Below are positions 47,277-57,840 of a stretch of 64,000 nt of DNA, in pieces. The stretch covers positions 2,612,808-2,676,807 of the forward strand of contig CM030939.1 of the NCBI GenBank assembly GCA_018136815.1, in the 5' to 3' direction. The stretch is from Isochrysis galbana (lineage: Eukaryota; Haptophyta; Isochrysidales; Isochrysidaceae). Below the pieces are notes generated by a model that worked only from the letters and a program-made list of their open reading frames with translations, did no database searches and was not told the origin of the DNA. A program made the translations under genes and the position numbers. The stretch's first letter is position 1. The number at the start of each line of letters is the position of its first letter.

Positions 47277-47730
47277 ATGGGGTTCATGGCCAAGAGACGA
47301 CCGCACCTCTTCGTGCTCGCGACGGCACTGGCGACGGAGCGCTCCCCGAAGGGAGCCTCCATCTACCCAGAGTGCCGGACCGCCGTCCCCGGGTGAGAGC
47401 TACGAGCGGCTCGTGCCCAACGGCCGCGTCAACGGCAAGGACACGGGGCACAAGGTCAACAACCCGACGCACGCCGCCTTCCGATTCGCCTTCCGCGACG
47501 AAGGCAGGGCGTGGACCACCTCTCTCTGCCTCGCGGACACGGACAGCGACGGGCAGAGCAACGGGATGGAGCTGGGGGACCCCTGCTGCGTGTGGAGCGT
47601 CGGTGTGGACGAGGGCGAGCTGCTCGGCTTCTCTACCGACGACATCTCGCTCGCGGGGGACGAGTCACCCGAGCACGCCTTTCCACCTTCGTTTTCGGAG
47701 TCGGACCCGCTCCCTAGGTCGGTGGGTGAG
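47277..47730 (+). pseudogene. Temptin-like cysteine domain gene, possibly broken
   Basis: From about 47400 the frame reads ERLVPNGRV, GHKVNN, FRFAFRDEGRAWTTSLC, DTDSDGQSNGMELGDPCCVW. This matches the temptin-type Cys/Cys disulfide domain of secreted proteins, including its Asp-rich calcium-like loop. An ATG at 47277 in another frame gives a basic start and a hydrophobic leader (HLFVLATALA) that would suit secretion, but that frame stops at 47394-47396. A one-base frameshift or an unrecognised splice would be needed to join them. The minisatellite lies directly upstream. Confidence 0.5.
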
Positions 47731-48338
47731 GGAGGTGCAACTGACGGTTCCGCCGGAGAGGTCGCTTGCGCAGGCCCCGACAGCGCTGCAGCTACAGCTT
47801 GCGCAGGAGCCGCCGCTTCTGCACGGAGTTTCTGCACCTGCACCTGCAGGGGAAAGTGCTCCGGCAGGATGAACGGCGCGACGGCAGCCTCGTCCACCAA
47901 GCATCGCGTCTGCGTCAAGAACTCGGCGATTCCCGCCATATCAGAGCGCGAGACAATGCGCTCAGACTGGCACTGGCCGAAATCTTCGCTGTGCAAGGCC
48001 TGCAGCCAGCTCATCATCGTCTTCTCCGTGAAGGTGTGGCAGAAAGTCTCCACTTGACGAGAAAGCTGTTCATCCGGGTAGGAGAAGAGGTGTTCACCCA
48101 GCACCTCCAAATCAATGTGCCCGCCAGAGGCGGTTGGCACCTGGCCAACCTTCATCAGGAGTTGCACGTCACTTGGGGTTAGAGGGACGGGTTCGGGTTC
48201 GTGCACCGGTAAGCCGCCGAGGAGTGGGTCCGAAGCCGCAGGTGCAGGCCCCCTAAGGATGGCCAGCACGAGGGCTCGGGCAATCAGGTGGTTGTGGAAG
48301 ACACCGATGACGGTCACGACCTCAATGTTGGAAACCAC
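47700..48338 (-). CDS. Hypothetical open frame, antisense side of temptin gene
   Basis: A minus-strand frame runs through 48338-47400 without a stop and has no ATG at its upstream end. The upstream portion has ordinary protein composition (IGVFHNHLIARALVLAILRG, MKVGQVPTASGG, ETFCHTFTEKTMMSWLQAL), followed by a Ser/Pro-rich stretch. The part below about 47700 lies antisense to the temptin domain and is probably not coding. No family recognised; it may be an exon with an upstream splice acceptor. Confidence 0.35.
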
Positions 48339-49144
48339 GGCCAGCCCAGAGAGAGTCGGCCCCGGCCGGCCGGCGGCCGGCCAAGGCCGGCCGCTGAGCT
48401 TTTCGCTGTTTTATTTCGGGCGGCCGCACATATGTTTTGGGCCTCCGAAAAAAAACACTGTTCCTGTGTTTCACATGTAGGATCTCGATCTCTGCATCTC
48501 TGCCCACAGCCGCGGTCTCACCGACATCTCCGCGGTCTCACCGACATCTCCCAGTGCATTCTCGAGCTACAGCCCCATCCCCATGGCAGAGTGCGAGCGA
48601 GGCCGCCGCTAGCCATCGGAGCGGCCGTAGAAGCCCCGCCGATAGTTGCGCCTACCACCTTAAAGCTAGTACCCGTAGTCTTGGTTGCGCCCCCTCGAGA
48701 GTAGACTACCGCCAACAGCGCCCACCAGGTGCTCTTGAGGGGGCCTCTTGTTGAGACCTTCTTGAGCCCTGCAAAGACCGTCACGTGCTAGGCGTCTTGT
48801 TCATCAGCGACTCATCTGAGCATCGATTGTCAATCAACGTCGGCCGCACCGAGCGAGGCAACATCAAGGAGAAGCTTTTCGTAGACCGTAAATAAATCGT
48901 ACACCGTTGCCCATTCCCATCTTCCCTTTTGCCCCCCGCGTCCTTCCCCTGAAAGCGCGGGGCGAGGCGTGGGGGCACGGGTTGCGGCGGAGGAGGCAAT
49001 CTTCCTAAAGAAAGGCCGCTCCTCGCCAACGCTGATGAGGGAGCAACCTCGGCTTCTGGCGAACTCTGTTGAGCCCCGCCCTTGTCCCTTGTCCATCATC
49101 AGTCAGACCCATGATGGAAGATGATGGGGCGATCTCAATCCATC

Positions 49145-49203
<59 letters not shown>

Positions 49204-49906
49204 TTCTCTTCTCACCGCTGTTAAGACAAAAATGACTCCTCCAGACTTGGAGAGCAGAGGGGGAGTGCGGCCGTAGGGGCGGGCCCCTTCCCAAACTGCA
49301 GACTCGTCTTGTGGCTCGCTGGAGTCGCTTTGGGGGGCGGGGGGGGGGGGGGGGGGGGGGGGGGCGGGGGGGGGGGGGCTTCTCGCCCCACCCTGCCGCC
49401 GGACTGACGAAACGTCGATGAGCCGTCATCTCCCCTTCTAGATGGAACTGGACACTTCGGAGAAGCTTCTTGATGACTCCGCCCGGGGCCGGTGGCGCCT
49501 GCTCATCAACTCGCCGCGTCCCCCCCCCCGCCCCCCCCCCCCGCCCCGCCCCCCCGCCCCCCCCCGCCCCCCCCCTCCCCGCCCCGCGGGCCGGCCACCT
49601 CAGCCTCCCCACCTTCCGGCCGCGTCAGCGCCGCGAGCCCCTTGCACGCAGCGCGCCGCACCCGCGCGCCCTCGCCCCGCGCCTTATTCACATTCTTCGG
49701 CCACTTTCTCACAGTACTCGTGGTTCCTCCGGCGGTCAACTCCATCTCTCCCCCCGCCCCGCCTTGCCCCGCCCCCCCCCCCCCCCCGCCCCCCCCCCCC
49801 CCCCGGCAACAACAACCAACCACCGGCCAGGAAGGACTCTCTCTCTGTCCCTCTCTCTCACTCACTCACTCTTCGCTCGAGACCACCCCCTCCGGCTTTC
49901 CCAGCA
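48339..49906. other. Spacer with CT microsatellite
   Basis: 48358-48395 is a GGCCGGCC-rich palindromic cluster. 49146-49200 is a CT microsatellite. 49335-49378 and 49520-49570 are G and C runs. The CT and C runs up to 49900 precede the CCCH gene start. No gene is seen. Confidence 0.55.
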
Positions 49907-51298
49907 ATGACCGAGCACGGCCGGAGCGCCGGAAAGAGAGGCACCGCCAACGGCACGCGCGCCAAGTCCGAGCGCGCCGTGCACGTCGACAAGTCCAAGA
50001 ATGAGGGCAGCGCAGCGAGTGAGAAGACGAGCAGCAACACGCGGCTACGCGTCAAGGATCCACTACGCTACAAGACGGTAATGTGCGAGAACTGGGCGGC
50101 GAAGGGATCGTGTCCCTACAGCCACAAGTGCCAGTTCGCTCACGGCGAGCACGAGCTTCGCCCCAAGCAGGCAGGCGAGAAGCGCCGCGGCCGATCGGCG
50201 AGCATCAGCAAGTCCATGTCACCCCTGTCCAGTCCAACGTCACCGTCCGGCTCTGCCGAGGCGGCCGACCGCAAGCGGACTGGTCTTTTTGGAGCTCCAG
50301 GATTCGATGCTTTCTCTGATGTGCCGGCGCCCTCGCCGGCTCAACGCCCCCCTTCGCCCCTCCTGCTCCCTCACTCGTGGCTCCCCACGTGGGGCCCACG
50401 AGACCCCTTCCTGAATGATCTTCGATCCTCTTCCCCGCGGACCTACACCAACGTCTCGCCGTCCGCATCCCTGGACTCGCAGCTGACTGCACCACTCACA
50501 CCCCGCATGCCGTACTCTCTGTCCGCCTTCGGCTCCGGCGATTGGTCCAACTCGCATTTGCTGCCCATGGCCCACACCAACCCGTTGTGCATGCCCTCCC
50601 CGCCTTTGTCCCCTACTTCTGCTGGCCCACTGCTCGTGTCGCCGCTTCTTCCGGCCGACGCGCTGCCGACCGACAAATGGCCTCCGGTGCGAGTGGCTGA
50701 CGACGACGAGCCGCTCATGTGCAACCCTGTCACGGGTGTTGTCGAGATCACGCCCCGCCCGCCGAATGTGCGTGCCCGTGAGGCAAGCCACAACACACTC
50801 TCAGTCCGCCGCTCCATCTCGATGCTCTGGAATGATGATGATCGTGAACCTGGCGAGCGGAGCGCCATGCGCGTTCCTCCTGCTACAACATCTCAGGCCA
50901 AGGTGTGGGGGTGGGGTCCCGGCGCTCCCCCCGCTGCCACGGCTTTGGACACGAATCTCGGTTACGGCAGCTGCTTCACAGGTGCTGGCGCACAGCAGGT
51001 GTCCCTCTCACCACGCTCGAGCAACTACTCCTCTGCTGTCGAAGACGAGTGCGACGACAGCAGCCTCTCCATGTCGAGTCTTCCGCCGGCCTCCGCGACG
51101 GCAGCGCACACCAACGTACCTACGCCTGCTCTCCAGTGCTGTGGCACGCCAGCTATGGCGCCGGCGGCCTTCATTCCAGGCCTGACCGATGCATGGCTCA
51201 AAGGGCGTCACGACCGGGATCTTTCACAGGGTGCAGAAAATGTCGCGCGCCAATTCGACTACCTCTTCCGTGGCCTAAACACAATTAGCGCTCAGTAG
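49907..51298 (+). CDS. CCCH zinc-finger protein, tristetraprolin-like
   Basis: A single exon of 463 codons. The ATG at 49907 follows CCAGCA and starts a Lys/Arg/Ser-rich lead; earlier in-frame sequence is a C-run artefact. One finger lies near residues 62-90: YKTVMCENWAAKGSCPYSH then KCQFAHGEHELRP, giving C-x8-C-x5-C-x3-H with the preceding YKT(V)MC lead typical of tristetraprolin/ZFP36-type RNA binders. The remainder is Ser/Pro-rich and disordered, with SxxSP-type phosphorylation candidates. Such proteins bind AU-rich mRNA elements; here only one finger is present rather than the usual tandem pair. Confidence 0.88.
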   Translation: MTEHGRSAGKRGTANGTRAKSERAVHVDKSKNEGSAASEKTSSNTRLRVKDPLRYKTVMCENWAAKGSCPYSHKCQFAHGEHELRPKQAGEKRRGRSASISKSMSPLSSPTSPSGSAEAADRKRTGLFGAPGFDAFSDVPAPSPAQRPPSPLLLPHSWLPTWGPRDPFLNDLRSSSPRTYTNVSPSASLDSQLTAPLTPRMPYSLSAFGSGDWSNSHLLPMAHTNPLCMPSPPLSPTSAGPLLVSPLLPADALPTDKWPPVRVADDDEPLMCNPVTGVVEITPRPPNVRAREASHNTLSVRRSISMLWNDDDREPGERSAMRVPPATTSQAKVWGWGPGAPPAATALDTNLGYGSCFTGAGAQQVSLSPRSSNYSSAVEDECDDSSLSMSSLPPASATAAHTNVPTPALQCCGTPAMAPAAFIPGLTDAWLKGRHDRDLSQGAENVARQFDYLFRGLNTISAQ

Positions 51299-52960
51299 AC
51301 GAGGGTTGCTGTCCTGACGAGCCTCGTCGCGGACGAGCGGCGTCCTCCTTTGAAGATAAGATCGTCGTTAGCAAACGGCAGCGCTGGTCGCCCTATGGGT
51401 GCCGCGTACTGGCACACAGTGCCTGCAAGGATATCGTGAACTATTCTCAGGAGCCTTCCGTGCCTTTGCCTTGCACATAAGAGCAGCTCGCTGCCCTCGG
51501 CGACTGCAATTGCTATGATCCGTCCCGAGTCATCGGGCCGAGCCTCTTCAGGGCGTGCCGCTCCTTGCTCGCACACCCTGAGCAATACGGTTTGATACTC
51601 ACTGCCATCCATGATCACGTGCACGAGAGGTCCACGGGCTTCGACTGCCTCTCTGCTTACTTTCTAGCTGACGTCCAAGTCTCCTCTTTGCATGACCATG
51701 GTGTATTCTTTCGTGCTCTGCGCGTACTCCCGCGATCCTCGGCTTGATGTAGAGGTCAAGAGGTGGGAGACCTGATTGAGCGCGACTTTCGATGCTGGCT
51801 CGACACCCGGCGGCAGTAATGCCAACCGATCTGACCAAGCACCCTATTCATCGGGTGGCAATTGCCTGCCGCCGAAGACCTATCGTTACTATTCGTTGAG
51901 GCTGAACGAAGGAGCGCTACAAGCCTCGTCTCCAGCGTGACACTACAAGGTCACTCTGACTTATTGTTCGATGTTTATACTCCCTCGAAGTATTGACTTG
52001 TCAATAGCGTCCTCATGCGGCGATGTCGCCCTGTACGCGCTGTCGCCAAGTATCGCTCTGATGCTTGCCGTTCTATTGCCTAGATTCTGTTTCCGAGTGA
52101 ATCTTGTTGCTACGCATCCGCACATTCCGCAAGCCAGTTTCAGCGGTCATTTTCCCGAGACTGTTAGTGGGGATGGACCGTCGTTTCTTTTGCTGTTCAC
52201 CCCCTCTGCTGTATGCTGTGTCATGCAACGAGGCGAGTTTTCGCACAGCGCGGTGCCGAAAGCGAAACTTGCTGATCGATGACGATTCCCTGAAGTGAAT
52301 GCAATGTTCTTACCGCGCCACTGCAACCATAACGGTAGTGTGTGTGATGAGCCTGCTAACCTATTTGGCTGATTGCAGTGGTATCGCTGTAGTATGCTGC
52401 TAGTATTATCTCATGGCAGGTGCAATCGTCCATTTTGCAATTTCAATAGCGTCGTGCCTGCGAGCATAATTGATAACAAATCTTCTTAAAAATCTCCGCC
52501 ACGTGTGCGGCGTGAGGCAGCGTGCCTATTGACCTCCCTACTACCTAACTGTGGCTCGGGGAGTGGTTGTGGCTGTGTGTGTGGAGTGAGACTCAAAAGA
52601 ATGTTGTGAGTAGGTATGGGGCACACCAGGGACACCCAAGCTCACAGAGGGCTGAGCACGGGGGGCACTGGGGCTGAAGGTGAAGGGGGAGGCGAGGCAC
52701 CAGCGGGGACACCGCTAGCACGGACATGGGGCGACGTGTAGGCTCAGGTCAATACTTCTAGAAGTTTTTCTTGAAGTTTGGGTGGCCTTCTCTAGTGCGT
52801 CAGAAGTTTGGGCCCTCTCTAGAAGTGGGCTGCAAGTTTGGGTGGGCGGTGCCCCCTGTCTAAGAGTATAATTAACCCCCTTTCTACAAGTATAATCCCC
52901 TCTCTACAGTGTAAAAATCCGTATGGTCACGTTCCCCCGCCGAAATTTCAAAAAAAGAAT
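51299..52960. other. Intergenic, retroposon tail and phrase cluster
   Basis: No gene recognised from 51299 to 52470. 52478-52515 is an inverted copy of the GCGG/AAGTTT-type tail (CTTCTTAAAAATCTCCGCCA). 52750-52850 repeats GAAGTTTGGG variants. Confidence 0.5.
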
Positions 52961-53239
52961 GTGCGTCTTATTTACTCACATAAACATGACTGTTTATCAT
53001 GCTAAAAAGGGGTCCTCTTGAGACCCTCAACGATAAAGACCCCCCACGGCGCATGGCCATGCGCCAAGGTGAGCCATCGCCCGATGCCCCGCCGCCCCCT
53101 TCTCCCTGCCTGGCCTGCGCCCATGTGCGAGCCCGCGAGCCCGCGAGCGCGCATTTCAGCATCTGCCTTGTCCCTCACAGGCAAGCGACACTGCACGCGC
53201 CAACGCCAACGCGCGTCGCTTGCGGACGGTGACAGCCTC

Positions 53240-54860
53240 CTCCCTCAGGATGGCGTTGCCCATTCGCAACGACGCGCGCGCGTGCTTGAGGATGAGGAGA
53301 GCGAGGAGGTGAACAGCGACGATGGCGATGAGACCATGGAGACCCAACCCGACAACTTGGTGGAGCCCGCCCGCCGTCCCAACCGCATCGAGGACTCTGA
53401 CGAGAGCAACAACAACGACAACGACATGGGCGTCTGCCCCTTCCACCGTTGGTTCGACGGTGTGATCTCAAGGGTGCCGAACGCAACTAAGTTTATACTT
53501 AGTTCGCCCATGGGGGGGCACGAGCCCCCCTCTCTCTCCACTCCTCCCCTGCCATGGGGGAGGAACCACCCACTCTCCTGGCACGCCTGATGGCTTGCCA
53601 GGAGCACACTGCCCTGCTGACCCATTCCCCTCCCCACAGGCCCGCCTGACTCGCCCGCCCTGGCCCGTCGTGGCCTGCCCATCTCTTTGACCAGCCCCTC
53701 CTCCCCCTGGGCCCCCCTGATCAGGACCCCCCAGCCAGCTCCAGTCGACTGGCAGGGGCTCGAGAGCCAGCGAGAGAGAGGCAGGAGGGGCCAGGGCCAT
53801 GTCCCAGCCTCACCTGCCCCCTGAGCTGCGCTCCCAGGCCCCTGCCGGCCTCCTGGGGACCTGAAGAGGGGCCGCAGGCGCGCGCCATGGGCCCCCGCCG
53901 CAGGGAAGAGAGGAGGAAAAGGGAAGAGGGAGGGGAGGGGGGAGCGGCAGCTCTCCCCTCCGGCAGAAACGTGTCTTCTCGCCCCGTTTGGGTAAGAGAA
54001 GACGGGGGCGCCAGAGCCAGGAGGGAAGGGCCGCGGCTCGCCGCGGCCACTCGCTTCGGCGAGGAGAGATTAGCGCTCCTGGGCCCCTATTCACGAGTGC
54101 CCCCCCCCCCCCCCCTGCGTTGCTTTTACCCGAAAGGGGTTTTCCCCCAGCGTGGACTCGAGGAGAGGACGTGCTGGGGTGCGCGGGGTTGGTGCGTGCA
54201 CTGGGGGGAGGACAAATATCGAGGGGAGGGGGCAGTGCCCCCACCCCCCGGTAGCACTCGGACACCTGGCTCGTCAGGCATGGCGGGATTCCGGGACGGA
54301 AAAGTTGTGTCCGATTAGCTAGTGGGGTTGGCTAGGATATAACATTAATTATTTTTTATTTTTTTATTTTATTCAAGGGTGCCGAACGCGCAGCAGAGAG
54401 GAGGTTGGGTTATCATGTACGATGATGGCCAAACATTGACTGTGACAGATGAAGAAGAGATGCGACGGGCCGTCGATGCAGCAGCTCTCCCTGAATGGTC
54501 GGGGCTGGTGGAGCAAGTCAGGGGAGCGTTCACATACCTTAATAATCGTCTTACAGATGCGTGCGCCTCTCCGTATCACTGTGCGGAGCATCATACACGA
54601 AGTGGGCTGCTAAGGGCCTTCAATCCAGCCTTTGCCCATGGGAAGGTGAATGCCCTTTGGGTCGATCGGCTTGTGGAGATCCCTGCGTTTAGTCATATAC
54701 CTTTTGTTCGCCGAGGTTTGTTGGACGAGCTTCCAGCCTACTTGATGGCATGCCACGGTACTCGGATTGATCATTCGGAGGTGCCGTTGTTCACCAAGGA
54801 GGTTTTGGCTTGGTGGGCATCCAACCACACCAAGTTCCCCACGTGGGCCCTCAACAAGTT
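53240..54860 (+). pseudogene. hAT transposase remnant, interrupted and truncated
   Basis: Downstream of the inserted retroposon, 54390-54852 reads GGWVIMYDDGQTLTV, FTYLNNRLTDACA, LPAYLMACHGTRIDH and VLAWWASNHTKFPTWAL, the last matching the hAT fragment at 34470-34515. It then runs into a duplicated CAACAAGTTGACTCCACAC and a GA tract, so the dimerisation domain is lost. Upstream, 53240-53484 is an acidic frame ending in ISRVPNA, which continues at 54379 after the insertion. The coding assignment of the acidic part to hAT is inference. Confidence 0.6.
53485..54372 (+). mobile_element. 888-bp retroposon with 17-bp target duplication
   Basis: TCAAGGGTGCCGAACGC occurs at 53468-53484 and 54373-54389. 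The insert starts with the hairpin AACTAAGTTTATACTTAGTT, has a GC-rich middle that is similar to 29000-29255 inverted, a 3' part matching 18990-19150 inverted, and an A/T-rich end (54345-54372). Long target duplication plus a simple A/T tail indicate target-primed retroposition. It encodes no recognisable protein, so it would depend on another element. Confidence 0.85.
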
Positions 54861-54899
54861 GACTCCACACACTCAACAAGTTGACTCCACACTGAGGCA

Positions 54900-55650
<751 letters not shown>

Positions 55651-55699
55651 CGCTTACGGCACCTTCCATGAGCAATCTCCCGATAGCTCTCGGGCGGGA

Positions 55700-56233
55700 T
55701 TTTCTTACCCTGGAGTTGGTCAACTCGATCCTGACCGTTATCGGTGGAAGGATGCTCATATCGACGACCCCGGCCTCCATGAAACCTCCGAATCGTCGTA
55801 GGCAGATGTGAGTTTCATCTTCGATGTTGTCATTGACTTTGCCGAAGTTTGGGTCGGTTGCCACGTACACGAACGGATTCGACAGCGCGTCACCTCTAAC
55901 GCCCATCAGCATGTCTTGCTTGTTTTTGAACTGCCCGTGGAACCCGCCTCCTCCGTCGAGATGGATGCCTCCGCATAGGACTTGTACATTCTCGATGAGT
56001 GTTTCGCCTAAAGGTAGCCTTTGAACAATGTTGCCTCCATCAGTAAGAGTACCTTCTAAGTCGACGTCCATGTGAAGAGCGAAGCTCGACAGGTTGACCA
56101 CGCACTCGCTGGGGAGCTCGAATTCGATGAAGCCGCCTGGCCTCACGTCCCCCCGCCCCGCGAGGGGCTCGAGCGTGGAGTTGACTGTAGTGAAATCGCT
56201 TAGCTTCGACCCGAGTGCGTGTATGGCGTCCAT
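55700..56233 (-). pseudogene. Polinton-like virus capsid-type gene, truncated
   Basis: From ATG 56233 the minus frame reads about 175 residues of regular beta-rich protein: FTTVNSTLEPLAG, GGFIEFELP, LSSFALHMDVDLEG, LGETLIENVQVLCGG, FVYVATDPNFG and PPITVRIELTNS. The opening, with a short helix then a xFTLP/FELP strand, and the rest resemble major-capsid-type (jelly-roll) proteins of polinton-like viruses of algae. Such capsids are several hundred residues long, so this one is cut at about 55710, where a GATAGCT-centred hairpin and then the GA tract take over. I recognise the family by pattern only; another double-jelly-roll capsid protein is possible. Confidence 0.55.
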
Positions 56234-56366
56234 GATGTACGCGGCTCTTTTGCCTATTTCATAGGCACATAAAAAAATTCATCGCCGTGCTAGGCGCCAT
56301 TGACGTCATCGCGCTCACGAATGATTTTTTTGTAACGCAATAGATAGGACTCGCCACAAACAAAAG
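56234..56366. promoter_or_regulatory. Divergent intergenic spacer of the capsid-like pair
   Basis: AT-rich compared with its flanks, with runs of A and T (56268-56278, 56325-56332). It probably held the promoters of both fragments; this is inference from geometry. Confidence 0.3.
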
Positions 56367-56560
56367 ATGCTCCCCCCAGTTTTGCTCAACATCGCCAACC
56401 GGATCGCCGGGTTCTCCACGAACCACGTGCGGCTCGAAGCGCAAGGAAGCCGCTCTGCAATCGGACCAAACCAACAGATCCGGTTCACTCTGCCGTCAAA
56501 TGCTCTCCTGATCCCCAAGCTCTCGGTGGGGCTGTTGGCGATCGGGAGAAAATTTCCCCC
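56367..56560 (+). pseudogene. Second capsid-like gene fragment, divergent
   Basis: From ATG 56367 the plus frame reads about 60 residues: NIANRIAGFSTNHVRLEAQ, GPNQQIRFTLPSNALLIPKL. This again has the capsid-type opening with an RFTLPSN strand. The frame is cut by the same GATAGCT-centred hairpin type at about 56540. The two fragments diverge from a shared 133-bp spacer, the layout expected of adjacent genes in a small DNA virus or polinton. Confidence 0.45.
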
Positions 56561-56605
56561 CGATAGCTCCTGGGGGCCCCCGAGAGCTCCTGGGGGGCGT
56601 TGGCT
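56536..56605. repeat. GATAGCT/GAGAGCTC hairpin cluster
   Basis: GGGAGAAAATTTCCCCCCGA, then AGCTCCTGGGGG and CCCCCGAGAGCTCCTGGGGG in succession. Related units sit at 55596-55650 and 55676-55705 (CTCCCGATAGCTCTCGGG). Each is a near-palindrome centred on AGCT. Confidence 0.75.
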
Positions 56606-56619
56606 CCTGGGGGGTAACA

Positions 56620-57177
56620 TATATAGGATATAGGGCTGGGGAGCCGAAATGAGCGAAAAATAGCGATTTGGGCCTACGGACTATCTACAGTCTGACTATA
56701 GTCCGGACTATAGTCCCGGCTATGGACGCCGCACCGCATAGACTATAGTCCAGACAATGACTAGACGTATAGGAAGAGGGGAAGTTCGCGGCTCTCGCTG
56801 TGGGCTTTTGTTTTCCCCTTCTTTCCTCCGGTCTATATGCGCCCCCTCGCTGCTCCGTTGCCGTTCGTTCACTGGCGCAAAGTAAAGCTCGCTGGTCATA
56901 GGACATCAGAGAGTACAATAGGCGTACCCGAGAAGGCCGCGAACGAGAGAGAAGAAGAGATCTTTGTACTCTACTCGAAAGATCTTCTTGATAAATCTCT
57001 TCTTCTCAGTGTGTGAAGTTGAGACGTGGAGAGCAGACGAGGCCCTCTCCGCTGATTGATCTTCGTCACCCGCCCCTTCCCCCTCCCACACCCCTTCCCA
57101 ACTGCTTGCGTGTCCCATCGCTCCCCGCGCGCACCACTTCAGAGGAGAAGCAGGAACGGACGGAAGCTCGCGAGGCG
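56620..57177. other. Spacer with ACTATAGT palindromes
   Basis: 56685-56755 contains five or six ACTATAGTC-type palindromic phrases. The rest shows no gene until the ATG at 57178. Confidence 0.5.
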
Positions 57178-57840
57178 ATGGCCGAGGCCGGCAGCAAGGC
57201 CGAGGGCAAGCGGCCAATGGCGGCGGCAGCCGAGGACGATGAGTGAGTGGCAAAGGAGGGGGGGGGGGGAGGAGGGACGCTCCCTTCCAACGCCTCAACC
57301 CCCATCCCCGCCCCGCTTCCCGATCCGACCCGAGCTCTGCTCGTGCTTCCTGCAGGTTTAAGCCGACGGCTGAGGTGGACGACGAGTCGACGCTGCAGGA
57401 GGAGGAGGGGCTCCCGCAGGCGCGCTCACCTGCTGCACATGCGGACTCAGCGGATGAATGCTCTCAGCCCGAAAAAGCCGGCGAATGATGCGTGCGCATC
57501 CTTCCCAAATCCGCGCTCGCAGGAGGATGCGGGACAAGAGATCTCAGCGCTAGAAGAGGAGGCCAATCTACCAATTGAGGAAGTGATCCGTCGTATGAAG
57601 GAACGTGCGGCAGCAGAGGGAAATGAAGAGGATGAGGATGAGGGTGAGTTCACAGACGACAACGAGGAGGAGGAGGAGGAGGAAGATGAGGAGGACGGGG
57701 AGGAGGAAGAGGGAGAGGAGGAGGAGGAGGAGGAGGAGGAGGAGGAGGAGGAGGAGGAGGAGGAGGAGGAGGAGGAGGAGGAGGAGGAGGAGGAGGAGGA
57801 GGAGGAAGTACGCAAGGCGAAGAAGTCCAAGTCCAGTTAA
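57178..57840 (+). pseudogene. SWR1/SRCAP-like acidic N-terminal region, ATPase not found
   Basis: Exon 1, 57178-57242, gives EGKRPMAAAAEDDE and ends at a GTGAGT donor. Exon 2, 57356-57419, gives FKPTAEVDDESTLQEEEGLP and ends at a GC-type donor CAG|GCGCGC. Exon 3, from 57523, gives EISALEEEANLPIEEVIRR, then DEGEFTDDN and a Glu run of about 40 residues. The DDE-x-TL-x-EEE motif followed by an EI-x-x-L-x-x-E-x-x-LPIEE-type motif is seen between the HSA domain and the ATPase of SWR1/SRCAP chromatin remodellers, which exchange H2A.Z. Phases match throughout. No HSA domain precedes and no helicase motifs follow in the next 2 kb. GTACGC at 57807 could be a donor to a distant exon, so either a truncated gene or one with a long intron. 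Confidence 0.5.

Noticed and set aside
45961-48057. Long frames of 290-515 codons on both strands through the 19-bp array
   Set aside because: They exist because the 19-bp unit lacks stops in every frame; the peptides are pure periodic repeats with no domain.
57657-57810. Poly-Leu, poly-Ser or poly-Pro proteins opposite the Glu run
   Set aside because: They are other-frame readings of a GAG trinucleotide run.
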